Assembly (NCBI GenBank): GCA_018819135.1
Contig: JAHJQK010000076.1
Location: forward strand, 1 to 34,085
DNA length: 34,085 nt
Source of the DNA: Pseudomonadota bacterium
Lineage (GTDB): Bacteria > Desulfobacterota > SM23-61
Reading direction: 5' to 3'
Shown here: in pieces, positions 21,526-30,784 of the stretch
Numbering within the stretch: position 1 is the stretch's first letter
Layout of the letters: each line of letters starts with the position of its first letter
The notes under the pieces: generated by a model
What the model was told of the DNA's origin: nothing
The model's input: only the letters and a program-made list of their open reading frames with translations
Database searches by the model: none
Translations under genes and position numbers: made by a program

Positions 21526-21555
21526 AATATAATGAAGCGATTTCCTGCATGTCAA
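21526..21555 (-). promoter_or_regulatory. Promoter upstream of nfo
   Basis: Minus strand TTGACA (21550-21555), an 18-base spacer and TATATT (21526-21531). The -35 box is a perfect consensus. The nfo start codon is ~42 bases downstream of the -10 box. It probably drives nfo, the TPR gene, the peptidase and possibly efp and gcvH. Confidence 0.65.
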
Positions 21556-21702
21556 GGCTAAAATGTGGTTTCCTGCCGTTTTTTAGAAAATGTTGGTTTC
21601 TTTTTAACCTATTCCCTGCGGCAAAACGATTATCTGGATGGCGCGTAAAGGCTCAAGGGCTGAAAGAGGCAAGGAGCGGAAGAGAAAAGGAGGCGGCCGA
21701 AC

Positions 21703-21731
21703 TTGAAAAGGGAAAGCGCCTGTGTTATGAT
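21703..21731 (+). promoter_or_regulatory. Promoter upstream of gatC
   Basis: TTGAAA (21703-21708), a 17-base spacer and TATGAT (21726-21731), each 5 of 6. The gatC start at 21774 would have a leader of ~36 bases. Confidence 0.6.
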
Positions 21732-21773
21732 GCCAAAAAAATAGAAGACCCACCGGTTAATGGGGAGGCGGGA

Positions 21774-22061
21774 ATGAAGATTACCAAAGAAGAAGTTGAA
21801 CACGTCGCTTACCTGGCCCGTTTAAAATTTAATGCCCAAGAAGAAGAACTCTTTACCACCCAGTTGAACAGCATTCTGGATTACATGGAACAGTTAGAAA
21901 AAGTGGATACGACCAACGTCGAACCAACATTCCATGCCGTAGCTAGGAAGAACGTCTTCCGGGAGGATGCGGTCGCTCCTTCAACAACCCAAGATCTCTC
22001 CTTAAGCAACGCTCCAGACCGGGATCGTGGTTTCTTTCGCGTTCCTAAAATCATTGAATAG
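21774..22061 (+). CDS. gatC: Asp-tRNA(Asn)/Glu-tRNA(Gln) amidotransferase subunit C
   Basis: A 95-residue protein that wraps the GatA/GatB interface. It begins MKITKEEVEHVAYLARLKFN and contains LNSILDYMEQLEKVDTTNVE and a PTFHA.....FREDAV stretch, all typical. ATG 21774 follows GGGGAGG by four bases. The frame is open further upstream (to 21468), but that extension is not GatC-like and would start inside the nfo promoter region. gatA follows after a 312-base spacer with repeats. Confidence 0.95.
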   Translation: MKITKEEVEHVAYLARLKFNAQEEELFTTQLNSILDYMEQLEKVDTTNVEPTFHAVARKNVFREDAVAPSTTQDLSLSNAPDRDRGFFRVPKIIE

Positions 22062-22081
22062 TCAAGAAATATTGAATCGTT

Positions 22082-22346
22082 TTGGACACCGATGCCCACA
22101 GATTTACTGGAACTCTAACGGCGAGAATGAATTCAACTTTTTGCAAGCAAACCATCGGCAAAAATAAACCGGCCTTAAGAGGTTACGGCGGACGAAGCGA
22201 CTCCAAGACTCTTTTTGAGGTCTACGGGGGACGGCGCCTGGACTCCCGCGAAAGAGGGAATGACGGTGTATAGGAGTTTTTCCGCATCCTGTTAGCAACT
22301 CAAGCTTTTTTTAATATCTGCTTTTTCTGTGAAAATCCGCGTCCAA
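22082..22346. repeat. Gene-free 312 bp spacer: element with degenerate TTGGAC ends
   Basis: TTGGACACCGAT (22082-22093) and ATCCGCGTCCAA (22335-22346) pair in 10 of 12 positions and match the ends of the element at 14439-14522. Inside lies a REP-like hairpin at 22240-22263 (ACTCCCGCGAAAGAGGGAATG). No gene is visible in 22062-22373. The element separates gatC from gatA, which are usually contiguous or nearly so. Confidence 0.55.
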
Positions 22347-22373
22347 TAGAAATTTTGTATTGCAGGTGTTGAA

Positions 22374-23831
22374 ATGGAATTATACCAATTGACTGCTTAC
22401 CAGCTTCATGAAATGCTCAGGCGCAAGGAAGTGACTTCCCGCGAAGTTACGGGATCCGTCCTGAAGCGCATTGCCCAGGTGGAAGATCGCGTCCACGCCT
22501 ATATTACCAGAACCCCGGATCTGGCCATGGAACAGGCAGCCTTGGCTGACCGCCGCCTGCAAAAAGGAAATGCCGGCCCACTGACCGGGATTCCTCTGGC
22601 CATCAAAGACCTGATTTGCACGCGGGGAGTGCGCACCACCTGCGGCTCTCATATCTTGGAAAATTTTATTCCTACCTATGATGCTACGGTCATTGAAAAG
22701 TTAAAAGATGCCGGAGCGGTCTTGGTAGGCAAAGCCAACATGGATGAGTTTGCTATGGGCTCCTCCACCGAAAACTCCTTTTTTGGCCCGACCCGTAACC
22801 CCTGGGATCTGGAGAGAATCCCAGGAGGCTCCAGTGGAGGCTCAGCGGCCGCTGTAGCCGCGGATGAATGCATTGCTTCTTTGGGTTCCGATACCGGTGG
22901 TTCGATTCGCCAACCAGCCTCCTGCTGTGGGGTGGTGGGTATCAAACCGACCTATGGCCGGGTTTCCCGTTATGGCTTGGTAGCTTTTGCTTCTTCTTTG
23001 GATCAGATTGGCCCGTTTAGCAAAGATGTACGGGACGCTGCCCTTTTGCTTCAGGCCATCTGCGGCCATGATAACCGGGATTCAACAGCTGCGGATGTAC
23101 CCTGTCCTGACTTCACCAAAGCTTTGATTGACAATATCCGAGGAATGGTTTTAGGCATCCCCAGAGAATGTTTCCGGGAAGGACTTGACCCAGAAGTGGA
23201 ATCGGCTATTCGAGAAGCCATCCGCACTCTGGAAAAATTGGGTGCCAAAACCGTGGAGGTTTCCCTTCCCCACAGCGAATATGCCTTAGCGGTTTATTAC
23301 CTCATTGCTCCGGCTGAAGCCAGCTCTAACCTGGCCCGATATGACGGGGTCAAATACGGGTTTCGGGCCAAGGGTAATTTCGATCTTATGGAAATGTACC
23401 AAGAGACCCGTTCACCGGGATTCGGAGCGGAAGTTAAACGGCGCATCATGCTCGGCACCTACGCCCTTTCCGCCGGATATTACGAGGCGTATTATCGCAA
23501 AGCTGCTCAGGTCCGGACGCTGGTCCGGCAGGATTTTGAAAAAACCTTTAACCAGTGTGATGTTCTTCTAATGCCGACGTCTCCAACACCGGCCTTCAAG
23601 TTGGGGGAAAAGGTAGATGATCCTTTGCAGATGTATCTTTCCGACATTTTCACCATCCCTTGCAACCTGGCCGGATTGCCGGGGCTTTCTCTTCCCTGCG
23701 GATTCAACAAGCAAGGGCTGCCTATCGGTCTGCAAATCCTGGCCGATCATTTCCAGGAAGAAAAGCTGCTGCGGGCGGCCTATGCCTACGAACAAAATTC
23801 TGAATATCATCTGCGCAAACCGGCGTTATGA
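22374..23831 (+). CDS. gatA: Asp-tRNA(Asn)/Glu-tRNA(Gln) amidotransferase subunit A
   Basis: A 485-residue amidase-signature enzyme that releases ammonia from glutamine for tRNA-bound amidation. The catalytic triad is visible: Lys78 ([10 protein letters not shown]), cis-Ser153 ([12 protein letters not shown]) and nucleophile Ser177 ([13 protein letters not shown]). The rest ([36 protein letters not shown]) is canonical GatA. Its stop is 12 bases before gatB. Presence of GatCAB implies that the organism makes Asn-tRNA or Gln-tRNA by the indirect route. Confidence 0.97.
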   Translation: MELYQLTAYQLHEMLRRKEVTSREVTGSVLKRIAQVEDRVHAYITRTPDLAMEQAALADRRLQKGNAGPLTGIPLAIKDLICTRGVRTTCGSHILENFIPTYDATVIEKLKDAGAVLVGKANMDEFAMGSSTENSFFGPTRNPWDLERIPGGSSGGSAAAVAADECIASLGSDTGGSIRQPASCCGVVGIKPTYGRVSRYGLVAFASSLDQIGPFSKDVRDAALLLQAICGHDNRDSTAADVPCPDFTKALIDNIRGMVLGIPRECFREGLDPEVESAIREAIRTLEKLGAKTVEVSLPHSEYALAVYYLIAPAEASSNLARYDGVKYGFRAKGNFDLMEMYQETRSPGFGAEVKRRIMLGTYALSAGYYEAYYRKAAQVRTLVRQDFEKTFNQCDVLLMPTSPTPAFKLGEKVDDPLQMYLSDIFTIPCNLAGLPGLSLPCGFNKQGLPIGLQILADHFQEEKLLRAAYAYEQNSEYHLRKPAL

Positions 23832-23843
23832 ACGGAGTGGAAC

Positions 23844-25277
23844 ATGGAATATGAACCTGTTATCGGCTTAGAGGTACATGCCCAGCTTCTGACCCAAAGC
23901 AAAATTTTCTGCAACTGCCCTACCCGTTTCGGTGAGGAGCCCAATACCCTAACCTGCCCTGTTTGTACGGGTTCCCCGGGGAGTCTGCCGGTTTTGAACA
24001 AAAAAGTCGTGGAGTATACCTTGCGGGCGGCTCTGGCTACGCATTGCCGGATTGCTCCTTACAGCTTGTTTGCCAGGAAAAACTATTTCTATCCGGATCT
24101 GCCGAAAGGTTACCAGATCTCCCAATATGAACTTCCTTTGACCGAGCACGGCTACATCGACATCCAAATCGATAGCCAAAAAAAGCGTATCGGTCTTATC
24201 CGGATACACATGGAAGAAGACGCCGGAAAGCTTCTCCACGATCTTTCTTCGGAACGAGGCTCCCATAGTTACGTAGATTTTAACCGCACTGGAGTTCCTT
24301 TGGTCGAGATCGTGAGTGCTCCGGACATCCGCTCCCCGGAGGAAGCCAGCGCTTACCTCAGAAAACTTCGCGCCATTCTGATGTTCCTGGACATCTGCGA
24401 CGGGAACATGGAAGAAGGCAGTTTTCGCTGCGATGCCAACATTTCCCTCCGACCCAAAGGAGCCCAGACCTTCGGAGTGAAAACGGAATTGAAAAACATG
24501 AACTCCTTCCGCAATGTCCAGCGGGCTCTGGACTTTGAGATTCGCCGCCAAACCGCCCTTCTGGATCAAGGGGAAAAGATTATCCAAGAAACACGGTTGT
24601 GGGACGCGGCCAAAGGAGTTACTTCCTCCATGCGGGGTAAAGAAGAGGCGCATGATTATCGGTATTTCCCCGACCCGGATTTGGTTCCCTTGGTCATTGA
24701 TTCCCAATGGATCGAGGAAATCCGGGCCAGCTTACCGGAGCTTCCGGAATCTAAAAAAGAGCGCTTCATGCGGGAGTACGGAATTCCGGAGTATGATGCC
24801 GAAGTTCTTACCACCTCCAAACCCCTGGCCAACTATTACGAAATCTGTTTGCATCACTACCCCAAGCCCAAGATCGTGAGCAACTGGATCATGTCTGAGC
24901 TTCTCCGGGAGCTCAAGAAGGATGAACGGGAAATTGAAGAATGCCCGGTTCCCGCCCTGCACCTGTCCGAGTTGCTCAAACTCATCGAAGAGGGAACCAT
25001 CAGCGGCAAGATCGCTAAAAGTGTCTTTGAAGAAATGTACCGCAGCGGGAAACAAGCCGAGGAGATCGTTCGCGCCCATGGTTGGGTTCAGGTTTCGGAT
25101 GCGGCGGAATTAGAAATAATTGTCGAACAGGTTCTGAATACGAATGCCAAAGAAGTTGAGGCCTACCGTAAGGGCAAAGTGAAACTCTTCGGTTTTTTCG
25201 TCGGCCAAGTAATGAAAGCCACGCAAGGGAAGGCCAATCCGCAAATGGTCAATGAAATTCTGAAAAAGAAACTGTGA
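23844..25277 (+). CDS. gatB: Asp-tRNA(Asn)/Glu-tRNA(Gln) amidotransferase subunit B
   Basis: A 477-residue kinase-like subunit that activates the tRNA-bound carboxylate with ATP. It starts [20 protein letters not shown], carries the zinc-site cysteines around [20 protein letters not shown] and [10 protein letters not shown], and has [19 protein letters not shown] and [20 protein letters not shown]. The C-terminal ~150 residues are the YqeY-like tail that binds tRNA ([14 protein letters not shown] at the end). Full length and co-directional with gatA. Confidence 0.97.
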   Translation: MEYEPVIGLEVHAQLLTQSKIFCNCPTRFGEEPNTLTCPVCTGSPGSLPVLNKKVVEYTLRAALATHCRIAPYSLFARKNYFYPDLPKGYQISQYELPLTEHGYIDIQIDSQKKRIGLIRIHMEEDAGKLLHDLSSERGSHSYVDFNRTGVPLVEIVSAPDIRSPEEASAYLRKLRAILMFLDICDGNMEEGSFRCDANISLRPKGAQTFGVKTELKNMNSFRNVQRALDFEIRRQTALLDQGEKIIQETRLWDAAKGVTSSMRGKEEAHDYRYFPDPDLVPLVIDSQWIEEIRASLPELPESKKERFMREYGIPEYDAEVLTTSKPLANYYEICLHHYPKPKIVSNWIMSELLRELKKDEREIEECPVPALHLSELLKLIEEGTISGKIAKSVFEEMYRSGKQAEEIVRAHGWVQVSDAAELEIIVEQVLNTNAKEVEAYRKGKVKLFGFFVGQVMKATQGKANPQMVNEILKKKL

Positions 25278-25293
25278 AAATCGTGTCAGGGTC

Positions 25294-25325
25294 AGTGTCA
25301 GGGGTTAGATCTTTTCACTGACACT
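25294..25325. repeat. Inverted repeat after gatB
   Basis: AGTGTCAG (25294-25301) and CTGACACT (25318-25325) form an 8 bp stem with a 16-base loop. GTGTCAGGGTCAGTGTCAGG is also a short direct repeat. No T-run follows, so termination is uncertain. Confidence 0.5.
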
Positions 25326-25346
25326 CACACTCATTAGGCACTTACT

Positions 25347-26594
25347 TTGTCTCTTTTCCCTCAGCGCTGGCTCATCCTGATCATTCTCAATGCGGTCTAT
25401 TTTTTCGCTTATTTCCATCGCGTTTCCACCGCCGTCTTGGCCCCGTATTTAATGGAAGCTTTCGCCGCCACGGCCACAAGTCTGGGAGGGATGTCCTCCG
25501 CTTATTTTTATCCCTATGCCTTAAGCCAGCCCGTGGTCGGCATCCTTACGGATCGTTTTGGCGCCAGAAAAGTAATTACTTTTTCCACCTTTATCGGATT
25601 CTTGGGAGCTTTCCTTTTCGGCTTAGCCCCCAATCTTCTCTGGGCGTCCTTTGCCCGGGCCTTGATCGGTTTGGGAGCTGCGGGAGTTTTTGTTCCGGCC
25701 TTGAAAGTGCTTCTCCCCTGGTTTGGAGCGAGAGCTTTCGCCCAAATGAACACGCTTCTCCTGGCGGTGGGCAATATGGGAGCGATTGCGGCTTCTACCC
25801 CCTATGCCTGGTTTGTTCAGCAAGTTGGCTGGCGAACTTCTTTCTTTTTTGTTGCTGCTCTTTCTCTTCTCTTAGCCGTCCTCTCCCGGACTTACATCCA
25901 GAACGTTCCCCCCGGTTACGTCCCGGAATCCGAAGCAAGAAATGGCCAGGATTCCTCAAGTAAACGAGGTTTGGTCGATCTCATGAAAACTCCCTTCTTC
26001 TGGATCATGGCTGCTCTCTTTTTTACTTTCGGTGGTCCCTTCAGTACCTTTCAAGGATTATGGGGTTATCCCTTTTTGATGGACGTTTTTGGTTATGAAA
26101 AACTTCAGGCCGGCAATCTCATTATGATCATCGCTTGCGGAGTCATCCTGGGCGGCCCGGTTTTAGGATACCTAACCGATAAAACCTTCGCCGGGGCCAA
26201 ACGTCCCCTGCTTTCCGTTATGATTATGGTTCAGGTTTTTAATTGGTTCTGCCTTGTCTTCCTGGGTCCATCACTGGGATCGATTTTTCTTGGCTTCATC
26301 TTCTTCACTATGGGGATGACTTTAGCGGGGACTCTCTCTTTGGTCTGGTCGATCGTCCGTGAAGAATCTCCTCCGGAGAGGTTGGGTACGGTCATGGGTT
26401 TACTCAATCCGGCCCCCTTTCTGGGGGTGGCCACCTTCCAACCACTCACCGGTTATTTGATGGATCGAGTAGGCAAGAGTGGAGGTATTTTCCCCTTTGA
26501 AGCTTACCAACATGCCTTTGGCCTATGCCTTTCTTCACTCTCCATCTCTCTGGTTATCTCCTTTTTTTTAATCCGGAGGAGGAAAAGAGGTTAG
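25347..26594 (+). CDS. Major facilitator superfamily transporter
   Basis: A 415-residue protein with 12 hydrophobic segments in two halves. The loop 2-3 motif A is GILTDRFGARKV; a central loop (PESEARNGQDSSSKRGLVDL) separates the halves. The N-terminus FHRVSTAVLAPYLMEAF resembles organic-anion and nitrate/phosphoglycerate-type MFS carriers, but the substrate cannot be inferred. The likely start is TTG 25347 with a weak AGG ahead; no ATG is available before the first helix. The exported TPR gene starts 7 bases after its stop, so the two are probably co-transcribed. Confidence 0.9.
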   Translation: MSLFPQRWLILIILNAVYFFAYFHRVSTAVLAPYLMEAFAATATSLGGMSSAYFYPYALSQPVVGILTDRFGARKVITFSTFIGFLGAFLFGLAPNLLWASFARALIGLGAAGVFVPALKVLLPWFGARAFAQMNTLLLAVGNMGAIAASTPYAWFVQQVGWRTSFFFVAALSLLLAVLSRTYIQNVPPGYVPESEARNGQDSSSKRGLVDLMKTPFFWIMAALFFTFGGPFSTFQGLWGYPFLMDVFGYEKLQAGNLIMIIACGVILGGPVLGYLTDKTFAGAKRPLLSVMIMVQVFNWFCLVFLGPSLGSIFLGFIFFTMGMTLAGTLSLVWSIVREESPPERLGTVMGLLNPAPFLGVATFQPLTGYLMDRVGKSGGIFPFEAYQHAFGLCLSSLSISLVISFFLIRRRKRG

Positions 26595-26601
26595 AGGACG
26601 A

Positions 26602-27783
26602 ATGCGACGTTTTTCTTTTAGGGAATTTTTCATCTTTTCTCTATTGGTATTCATCTCTTTTTGCCTCCCCTGTCCCCACTTATCGGCCGCATCTTCGCGG
26701 GAGCGAATTAAAACATTTCTCCAGCGGGGGATAGAAAAAGGCCTCCATTTAGACGAAAAGGCCGCAGGAGCCGAGCTGATGAAGGCCATTGAACTGGACC
26801 GGGAGAATCCGATTGGGTATGCCTGCTTGGCAATGGCTCATCTTTTCTTCTACGAGACCGGCTTTGAGGAGAAGGAAAAAAAGAAAAAAGAAGCGCTTTT
26901 ATTACGGGCAGTAGAGGATGCGCAAGTCCGGGCCGAGAAAAGGATTGAGAACGATCCCCAAGATGCTGAGGCCTACCTTTCCCTGGCCATAGCGAAGATG
27001 GTCAAAAACCGCTGGGAAAGCATTCGCAAGAATTATTTCCGGGCCTTACGTGAAGGGCAAAACGTCTGGGAATATCTGGAGAAGACTCGGGAACTAGACC
27101 CGGGAAATTATGACGTCTATTACCCGATGGGCGTACTCCATTACCACCTGGCCCAGGTTTCCGGAGTGGCCCGCTGGATCACAACTTTATTTATTACTGC
27201 CGGGGACCGTGAAAAAGGCCTAAAAGAATTTGATCTGGCTTCCGCCAAGGGTTATCTTTTGAAGGATTTGGCCCGGGCTAATTTGGTATCGGCTTATTCC
27301 GGTTATGAAAAGCAACCGGCTCGCGCCCTGCCTCTGGCCAAACAGCTAAAAGAAAAATATCCCCAAAATTACAATTTTTCCTTTGCCCTGGCCAATGTCT
27401 TCTCGGACCTCGGCCAGGCCGAAGAAGCCTTATCATTAGCTCGAGAAATTGCCAACGGGATTGAGTCGGGAATTCCCCCCTACCGGCGCGAACTCTGGCC
27501 CCGCCACCAACAACTCTTGGGGAAAATATATTTTGACCAAGGAGATTATGATAAGGCCACGGATTACTTTCAACTGGCTCTTAAAGACACTGCACCCTAT
27601 AATGCTCGAGTAAGGGCACGGGCACTGGTTCGCCTGGGCATGATCCACGATATCCGTAAAGAAAGGAAAACGGCCGAGGAGTGTTACCAAAAGGCCCTGG
27701 AGATTGAGGGAGTTGAAGGTTTAGCCCAGCGCGAAGCTAAAGAATATCTGGACAACCCTTATAACCCCACCAAGCGGAAATGA
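26602..27783 (+). CDS. Exported tetratricopeptide-repeat protein
   Basis: A 393-residue protein with a signal peptide (MRRFSFREFFIFSLLVFISF, cleavage probably after LSA near residue 29). TPR-like helical pairs fill the rest: AGAELMKAIELDRENPIGYA, AYLSLAIAKMVKNRWESIRK, YNFSFALANVFSDLGQAEEA, LLGKIYFDQGDYDKATDYFQ, ALVRLGMIHDIRKERKTAEE. Expected location is the periplasm. No catalytic motif is seen; it may scaffold an envelope complex or support the adjacent MFS carrier. AGAGG precedes ATG. Confidence 0.85.
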   Translation: MRRFSFREFFIFSLLVFISFCLPCPHLSAASSRERIKTFLQRGIEKGLHLDEKAAGAELMKAIELDRENPIGYACLAMAHLFFYETGFEEKEKKKKEALLLRAVEDAQVRAEKRIENDPQDAEAYLSLAIAKMVKNRWESIRKNYFRALREGQNVWEYLEKTRELDPGNYDVYYPMGVLHYHLAQVSGVARWITTLFITAGDREKGLKEFDLASAKGYLLKDLARANLVSAYSGYEKQPARALPLAKQLKEKYPQNYNFSFALANVFSDLGQAEEALSLAREIANGIESGIPPYRRELWPRHQQLLGKIYFDQGDYDKATDYFQLALKDTAPYNARVRARALVRLGMIHDIRKERKTAEECYQKALEIEGVEGLAQREAKEYLDNPYNPTKRK

Positions 27784-27837
27784 AAATGTATTTTTTAAAG
27801 AACGTCATAAATAATGCAGTATTTTCCAGTCTTGCTG

Positions 27838-27896
27838 GTCATTCCCGCAAAGGCGGGAATCCAGTCTGGATGCCCGCCTACACGGGCATGATCCGC
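27838..27896. repeat. REP-like double hairpin
   Basis: Two palindromes in tandem: ATTCCCGCAAAGGCGGGAAT and ATGCCCGCCTACACGGGCAT, joined by CCAGTCTGG. Same framework and orientation as the units at 10092-10209 and 3104-3161. Confidence 0.8.
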
Positions 27897-27981
27897 TATC
27901 ATTTTCAAATAAATAGTGCGTTCCTCATTTCGTCAAGAATAAAAATCAGTTTTTAACAGTCTTTGATAAGGAGGGATAGGC

Positions 27982-28323
27982 ATGAAAAAAGATAGTATTC
28001 CTTTTGGCCGAAACATGGGATTCAAGGTGGCCTTTTGCAATGCTCTGGCCATTGACCTCTCCCCAGCCAAACGAATGATCTGGGTTTCCGGCCAGATCGC
28101 CTTTGACCAACAAGAACGGTTGGTAGGAAAGGGAGACACAAGGGTTCAAACCGAACAGGTCTTAAAAAATATTCAAAGGGCTTTAACCAAGCTTGGAGGA
28201 ACCATGGATGATGTCGAGAAGACCTGTTCATTTTCCTCCCGGCCAGTGCCGAATCGGATCCTTGCTATTGGCCGGGAGGTTGAGTCCTTTACCGCTCCAG
28301 CTCTCCCGCTGTTCCCTGAATGA
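27982..28323 (+). pseudogene. RidA-family gene, C-terminally truncated
   Basis: 113 codons. The first ~85 match RidA (YjgF/UK114): MIWVSGQIAFDQQERLVGKG, TRVQTEQVLKNIQRALTKLG, GTMDDVEKT. RidA hydrolyses reactive enamines and imines released by PLP enzymes. A normal member has ~125-130 residues and ends with a conserved strand holding the catalytic Arg and the ...P....VEV... segment. Here the sequence after residue ~88 drifts and stops at PALPLFPE, so the Arg-bearing C-terminus is missing. The 3' end overlaps the 3' end of the convergent decarboxylase gene by 35 bases, which suggests a deletion junction. AAGGAGG lies before ATG. It may still be translated. Confidence 0.7.
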
Positions 28324-29728
28324 GCTGCCAGGCTCGACGAACGTGGCGTTCCTCCGTATGGGTCTGCCCGACGCAGAATCGCAGCGTATATTTATCGTTC
28401 AGCTTGGTATGGGTTAAATATAGCCGGCCACTTCGATTTACCTGCTCCAACAATTGTTGATTGATGGCTTCTCCTCCTACATGCCGGAAGCAAACCAGAT
28501 TGAAGGGGGGCAGCACGGCCAGTTCGAAGCGATGGTCATCTTGGACCCACCGGGTGAATTTTTGAGCCAATTCCACATGGCGTCGAATGTGGTAGCGTAA
28601 ACCTTCCACCCCGTAGTGACGGATGACGAACCACAGCTTCAAAGAGCGGAAACGTCTACCCAGCGAGATTTGCCAGTCTCGATAGTCGATGACCGCGCCC
28701 GACTCAGTGGCTTGATTGCGCAGGTACTCGGGAAGCACACTCAGCGTGTTGATTAAAACTGCCCGGTCCCCTACATAAAAGCAATCGCAATCGAAATTGG
28801 TAAACATCCACTTGTGGGGATTAAAACAGTAACTATCCGCAAATTCTATTCCGGCATGGATGTACCGATATTCGGGACAGATGGCGGCGGAACCGATCAT
28901 GGCGGCATCCACGTGAAGCCAAAGGCCTTCCCGGCGGCAGATCTGACCAATCTCCGGTAGCGGATCGATGGCGTTCGAGGAGGTGGTGCCAAGAGTCGCG
29001 CATACAAAACAGGGGATCAGACCGGAACGACGATCTTGCTCGATCTTTTCAGCCAGGTTATCCGGCCGCAGGGCAAAGCGTTCATCCACCTCGATCAGTC
29101 GGAGATTCTGCTGGCCCATCCCGGCAATCTTAACTGCTTTCTCGATGGAAGAATGGGTCTGGGTTGAGGCATAGGCAACCAGACGCCCATCACAGCCACG
29201 TTGGTTGCTCATAAAGTTGGTCGCGCGCTCGCGCGCTGCCAGAAGAGCACAAAGAGAGGCGCTGGAAGCGCTATCCTGAATTACCCCGCCCCCCCTCCCG
29301 TCAGATTTGAATTTTACCGGCATGCCCATCATATCCGCCAGCCAATCCAGAATATGCGTTTCCAGCTCTGTGCAGGCCGGACTTGTTGCCCACAGCATTC
29401 CCTGGACTCCAAGACCTGCGGAAAGTAACTCCCCTAATATGGAGGGCCCCGAAGTGTTGGCGGGAAAGAAAGCAAAGAAATTGGGTGACTGCCAATGGGT
29501 GATTCCAGGAAGGATGATCGCGTCCATATCCCTGAGAATTGCCGCAAAGGCTTCTCCTCGGAGAGGCGGCTCGGCGGGAAGCGAAGCTCGTATTTGTCCT
29601 GGCTGTACCTGGGACATTACCGGGAGGGACTCAAGGCGTTGATAGTAATCGGCAATCCAGTCTACTACCTCTCGTCCATAACGCCGAAACTCTTCAGGGG
29701 TCATGTGCAAGCTATTTTTGTTGGGCAT
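28289..29728 (-). CDS. PLP-dependent group II amino acid decarboxylase, aromatic-L-amino-acid decarboxylase type
   Basis: About 479 residues from ATG 29728, with GGAGGG ten bases upstream. The PLP lysine is in SYCFNPHKWMFTNFDCDCFY, the PLP-ring Asp in LWLHVDAAMIGSAA, and THSSIEKA supplies the stacking His. The N-terminal MTPEEFRRYGREVVDWIADY and SPNFFAFFPANTSGPSILGE are typical of DOPA/Tyr/Trp decarboxylases, as is the mobile loop with YLRNQATESGAVIDYRDWQI, including the catalytic Tyr. It would turn an aromatic amino acid into its amine plus CO2; which one cannot be read directly. Convergent with the RidA gene. Confidence 0.9.
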   Translation of the reverse strand: MPNKNSLHMTPEEFRRYGREVVDWIADYYQRLESLPVMSQVQPGQIRASLPAEPPLRGEAFAAILRDMDAIILPGITHWQSPNFFAFFPANTSGPSILGELLSAGLGVQGMLWATSPACTELETHILDWLADMMGMPVKFKSDGRGGGVIQDSASSASLCALLAARERATNFMSNQRGCDGRLVAYASTQTHSSIEKAVKIAGMGQQNLRLIEVDERFALRPDNLAEKIEQDRRSGLIPCFVCATLGTTSSNAIDPLPEIGQICRREGLWLHVDAAMIGSAAICPEYRYIHAGIEFADSYCFNPHKWMFTNFDCDCFYVGDRAVLINTLSVLPEYLRNQATESGAVIDYRDWQISLGRRFRSLKLWFVIRHYGVEGLRYHIRRHVELAQKFTRWVQDDHRFELAVLPPFNLVCFRHVGGEAINQQLLEQVNRSGRLYLTHTKLNDKYTLRFCVGQTHTEERHVRRAWQLIQGTAGELER

Positions 29729-29831
29729 TTTTTCCATTCCCTCCGAAAAAATATATTCTCCCCTATTTTTTCCCACCTGCAGAAGAGGGGAAGGGGGACC
29801 GGCACCTTCCGTCCCTGCAAGAGTCCGCTAT

Positions 29832-30143
29832 CTAACGCCACTCGGCATCTGTCGGGTGAAAATTCTTCGTTGAGTGCCGCACGACCTCCCGATCCAGGCC
29901 GTGCTCCATGAACTTCGCCCACTCGGCGAAGTGCGGCATCTTCCGGTGGGCCAGCCGCGCCGCCTCGTCCTTGTAGACCTCGTAGAAGAAGAACTTCAGC
30001 GGGTCATCGTTGTCGCGCAGCACGTCGAAGCGCATGCATCCCGGCTCATCCGCCACCGAGTGCACCGCATCGTGCTTTATGACCTTCAGAAACTCGTCGA
30101 GCGCCGACGGTTTGATGTGAACTTCAATCAGCATGCAGATCAT
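29832..30143 (-). CDS. ABM-domain (antibiotic biosynthesis monooxygenase-like) protein
   Basis: A 103-residue dimeric alpha/beta-barrel-type protein. Signatures are MLIEVHIKPSALDEFLKVIK, SVADEPGCMRFDVLRDNDDP, KFFFYEVYKDEAARLAHRKM and PHFAEWAKF, close to LsrG/YgiN-like members that act on small quinone- or autoinducer-type molecules. GGGAG lies eight bases before ATG. The gene is conspicuously GC-rich (39 of 60 bases in 29881-29940) with codon third positions almost all G or C, unlike the neighbours, which suggests recent acquisition. Function in this organism is unknown. Confidence 0.88.
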   Translation of the reverse strand: MICMLIEVHIKPSALDEFLKVIKHDAVHSVADEPGCMRFDVLRDNDDPLKFFFYEVYKDEAARLAHRKMPHFAEWAKFMEHGLDREVVRHSTKNFHPTDAEWR

Positions 30144-30170
30144 GGCAACTTCTCCCTTGATGGTGGTGGG

Positions 30171-30734
30171 TTATCTACTTGCTCGATCAAAATATGGATT
30201 CTTCCCTTTAGCCGACAGAGGAATTCCCATTATTATGCTCGCTTCGGGCATGTAATTCAGCCGCCTGGCTGCCGCGCCTATTCTATAGAAAATGCGGTTA
30301 TCTACATTGAGGATGCTCGCTGTCTTTACCGCTGAACATACTGCGATCCCAAGATCTAACGCCTTGAAAATACATGTTGGCCCTTGAAAGTCCTGTCCAA
30401 GCTTTTTCTCAACTTTATCAAACTCATCACAAGATTTATAACCGCATGCTCCACAGTTCGTTATATATCTTTTCGTTCCCCTTACCCCAATGAGAACTAT
30501 AACATCCGAGCCCCTCACTTCTTTTGCCTGTTGGCTCCAACGCTCTATGTTTCGCTCAACCGCTATTTTCTCCATATCAGTAGCCAGAGCTTCCGCCTCT
30601 GCCCCATAGACAACCGCCGTTAGTATATCGTCTACTCCTCCACTCTTGGGAGCCGTCCTGGCTGAAACAACCATGAGGTTGGCTGTTTCCATGACCCCTT
30701 GTCGTTCCTGCTCTTGGCCATCAATAATTGGCAT
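30171..30734 (-). CDS. DUF2148 ferredoxin-domain protein
   Basis: A 187-residue protein of the DUF2148 family. It shows VVSARTAPKSGGVDDILTAV, SDVIVLIGV, the cysteine-rich TNCGACGYKSCDEF and GPTCIFKALDLGIAVCSAVK, NVDNRIFYRIGAAARRLNYM and GIPLSAKGKNPYFDR. The Cys pattern (CxxCxxxxC plus a distal Cys) fits one [4Fe-4S] cluster. The family occurs mostly in anaerobes and its role is not established. GAGGG lies seven bases before ATG. A sigma-70-like promoter overlapping a palindrome is directly upstream (30756-30784). Confidence 0.9.
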   Translation of the reverse strand: MPIIDGQEQERQGVMETANLMVVSARTAPKSGGVDDILTAVVYGAEAEALATDMEKIAVERNIERWSQQAKEVRGSDVIVLIGVRGTKRYITNCGACGYKSCDEFDKVEKKLGQDFQGPTCIFKALDLGIAVCSAVKTASILNVDNRIFYRIGAAARRLNYMPEASIIMGIPLSAKGKNPYFDRASR

Positions 30735-30755
30735 TGTTCAACCCTCTTTTCATGT

Positions 30756-30784
30756 AATATGAATTCGCCTCACAGTACTGTGAA
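30756..30784 (-). promoter_or_regulatory. Promoter of the DUF2148 gene with overlapping palindrome
   Basis: Minus strand TTCACA (30779-30784), 17-base spacer, CATATT (30756-30761). The perfect 14 bp palindrome TCACAGTACTGTGA (30770-30783) covers the -35 box, the usual place for a repressor operator. Confidence 0.6.

Noticed and set aside
21468..21773. N-terminal extension of gatC to 21468
   Set aside because: The extra ~100 codons show no GatC similarity and cover the nfo promoter and the gatC promoter; the ATG at 21774 has a strong ribosome site.
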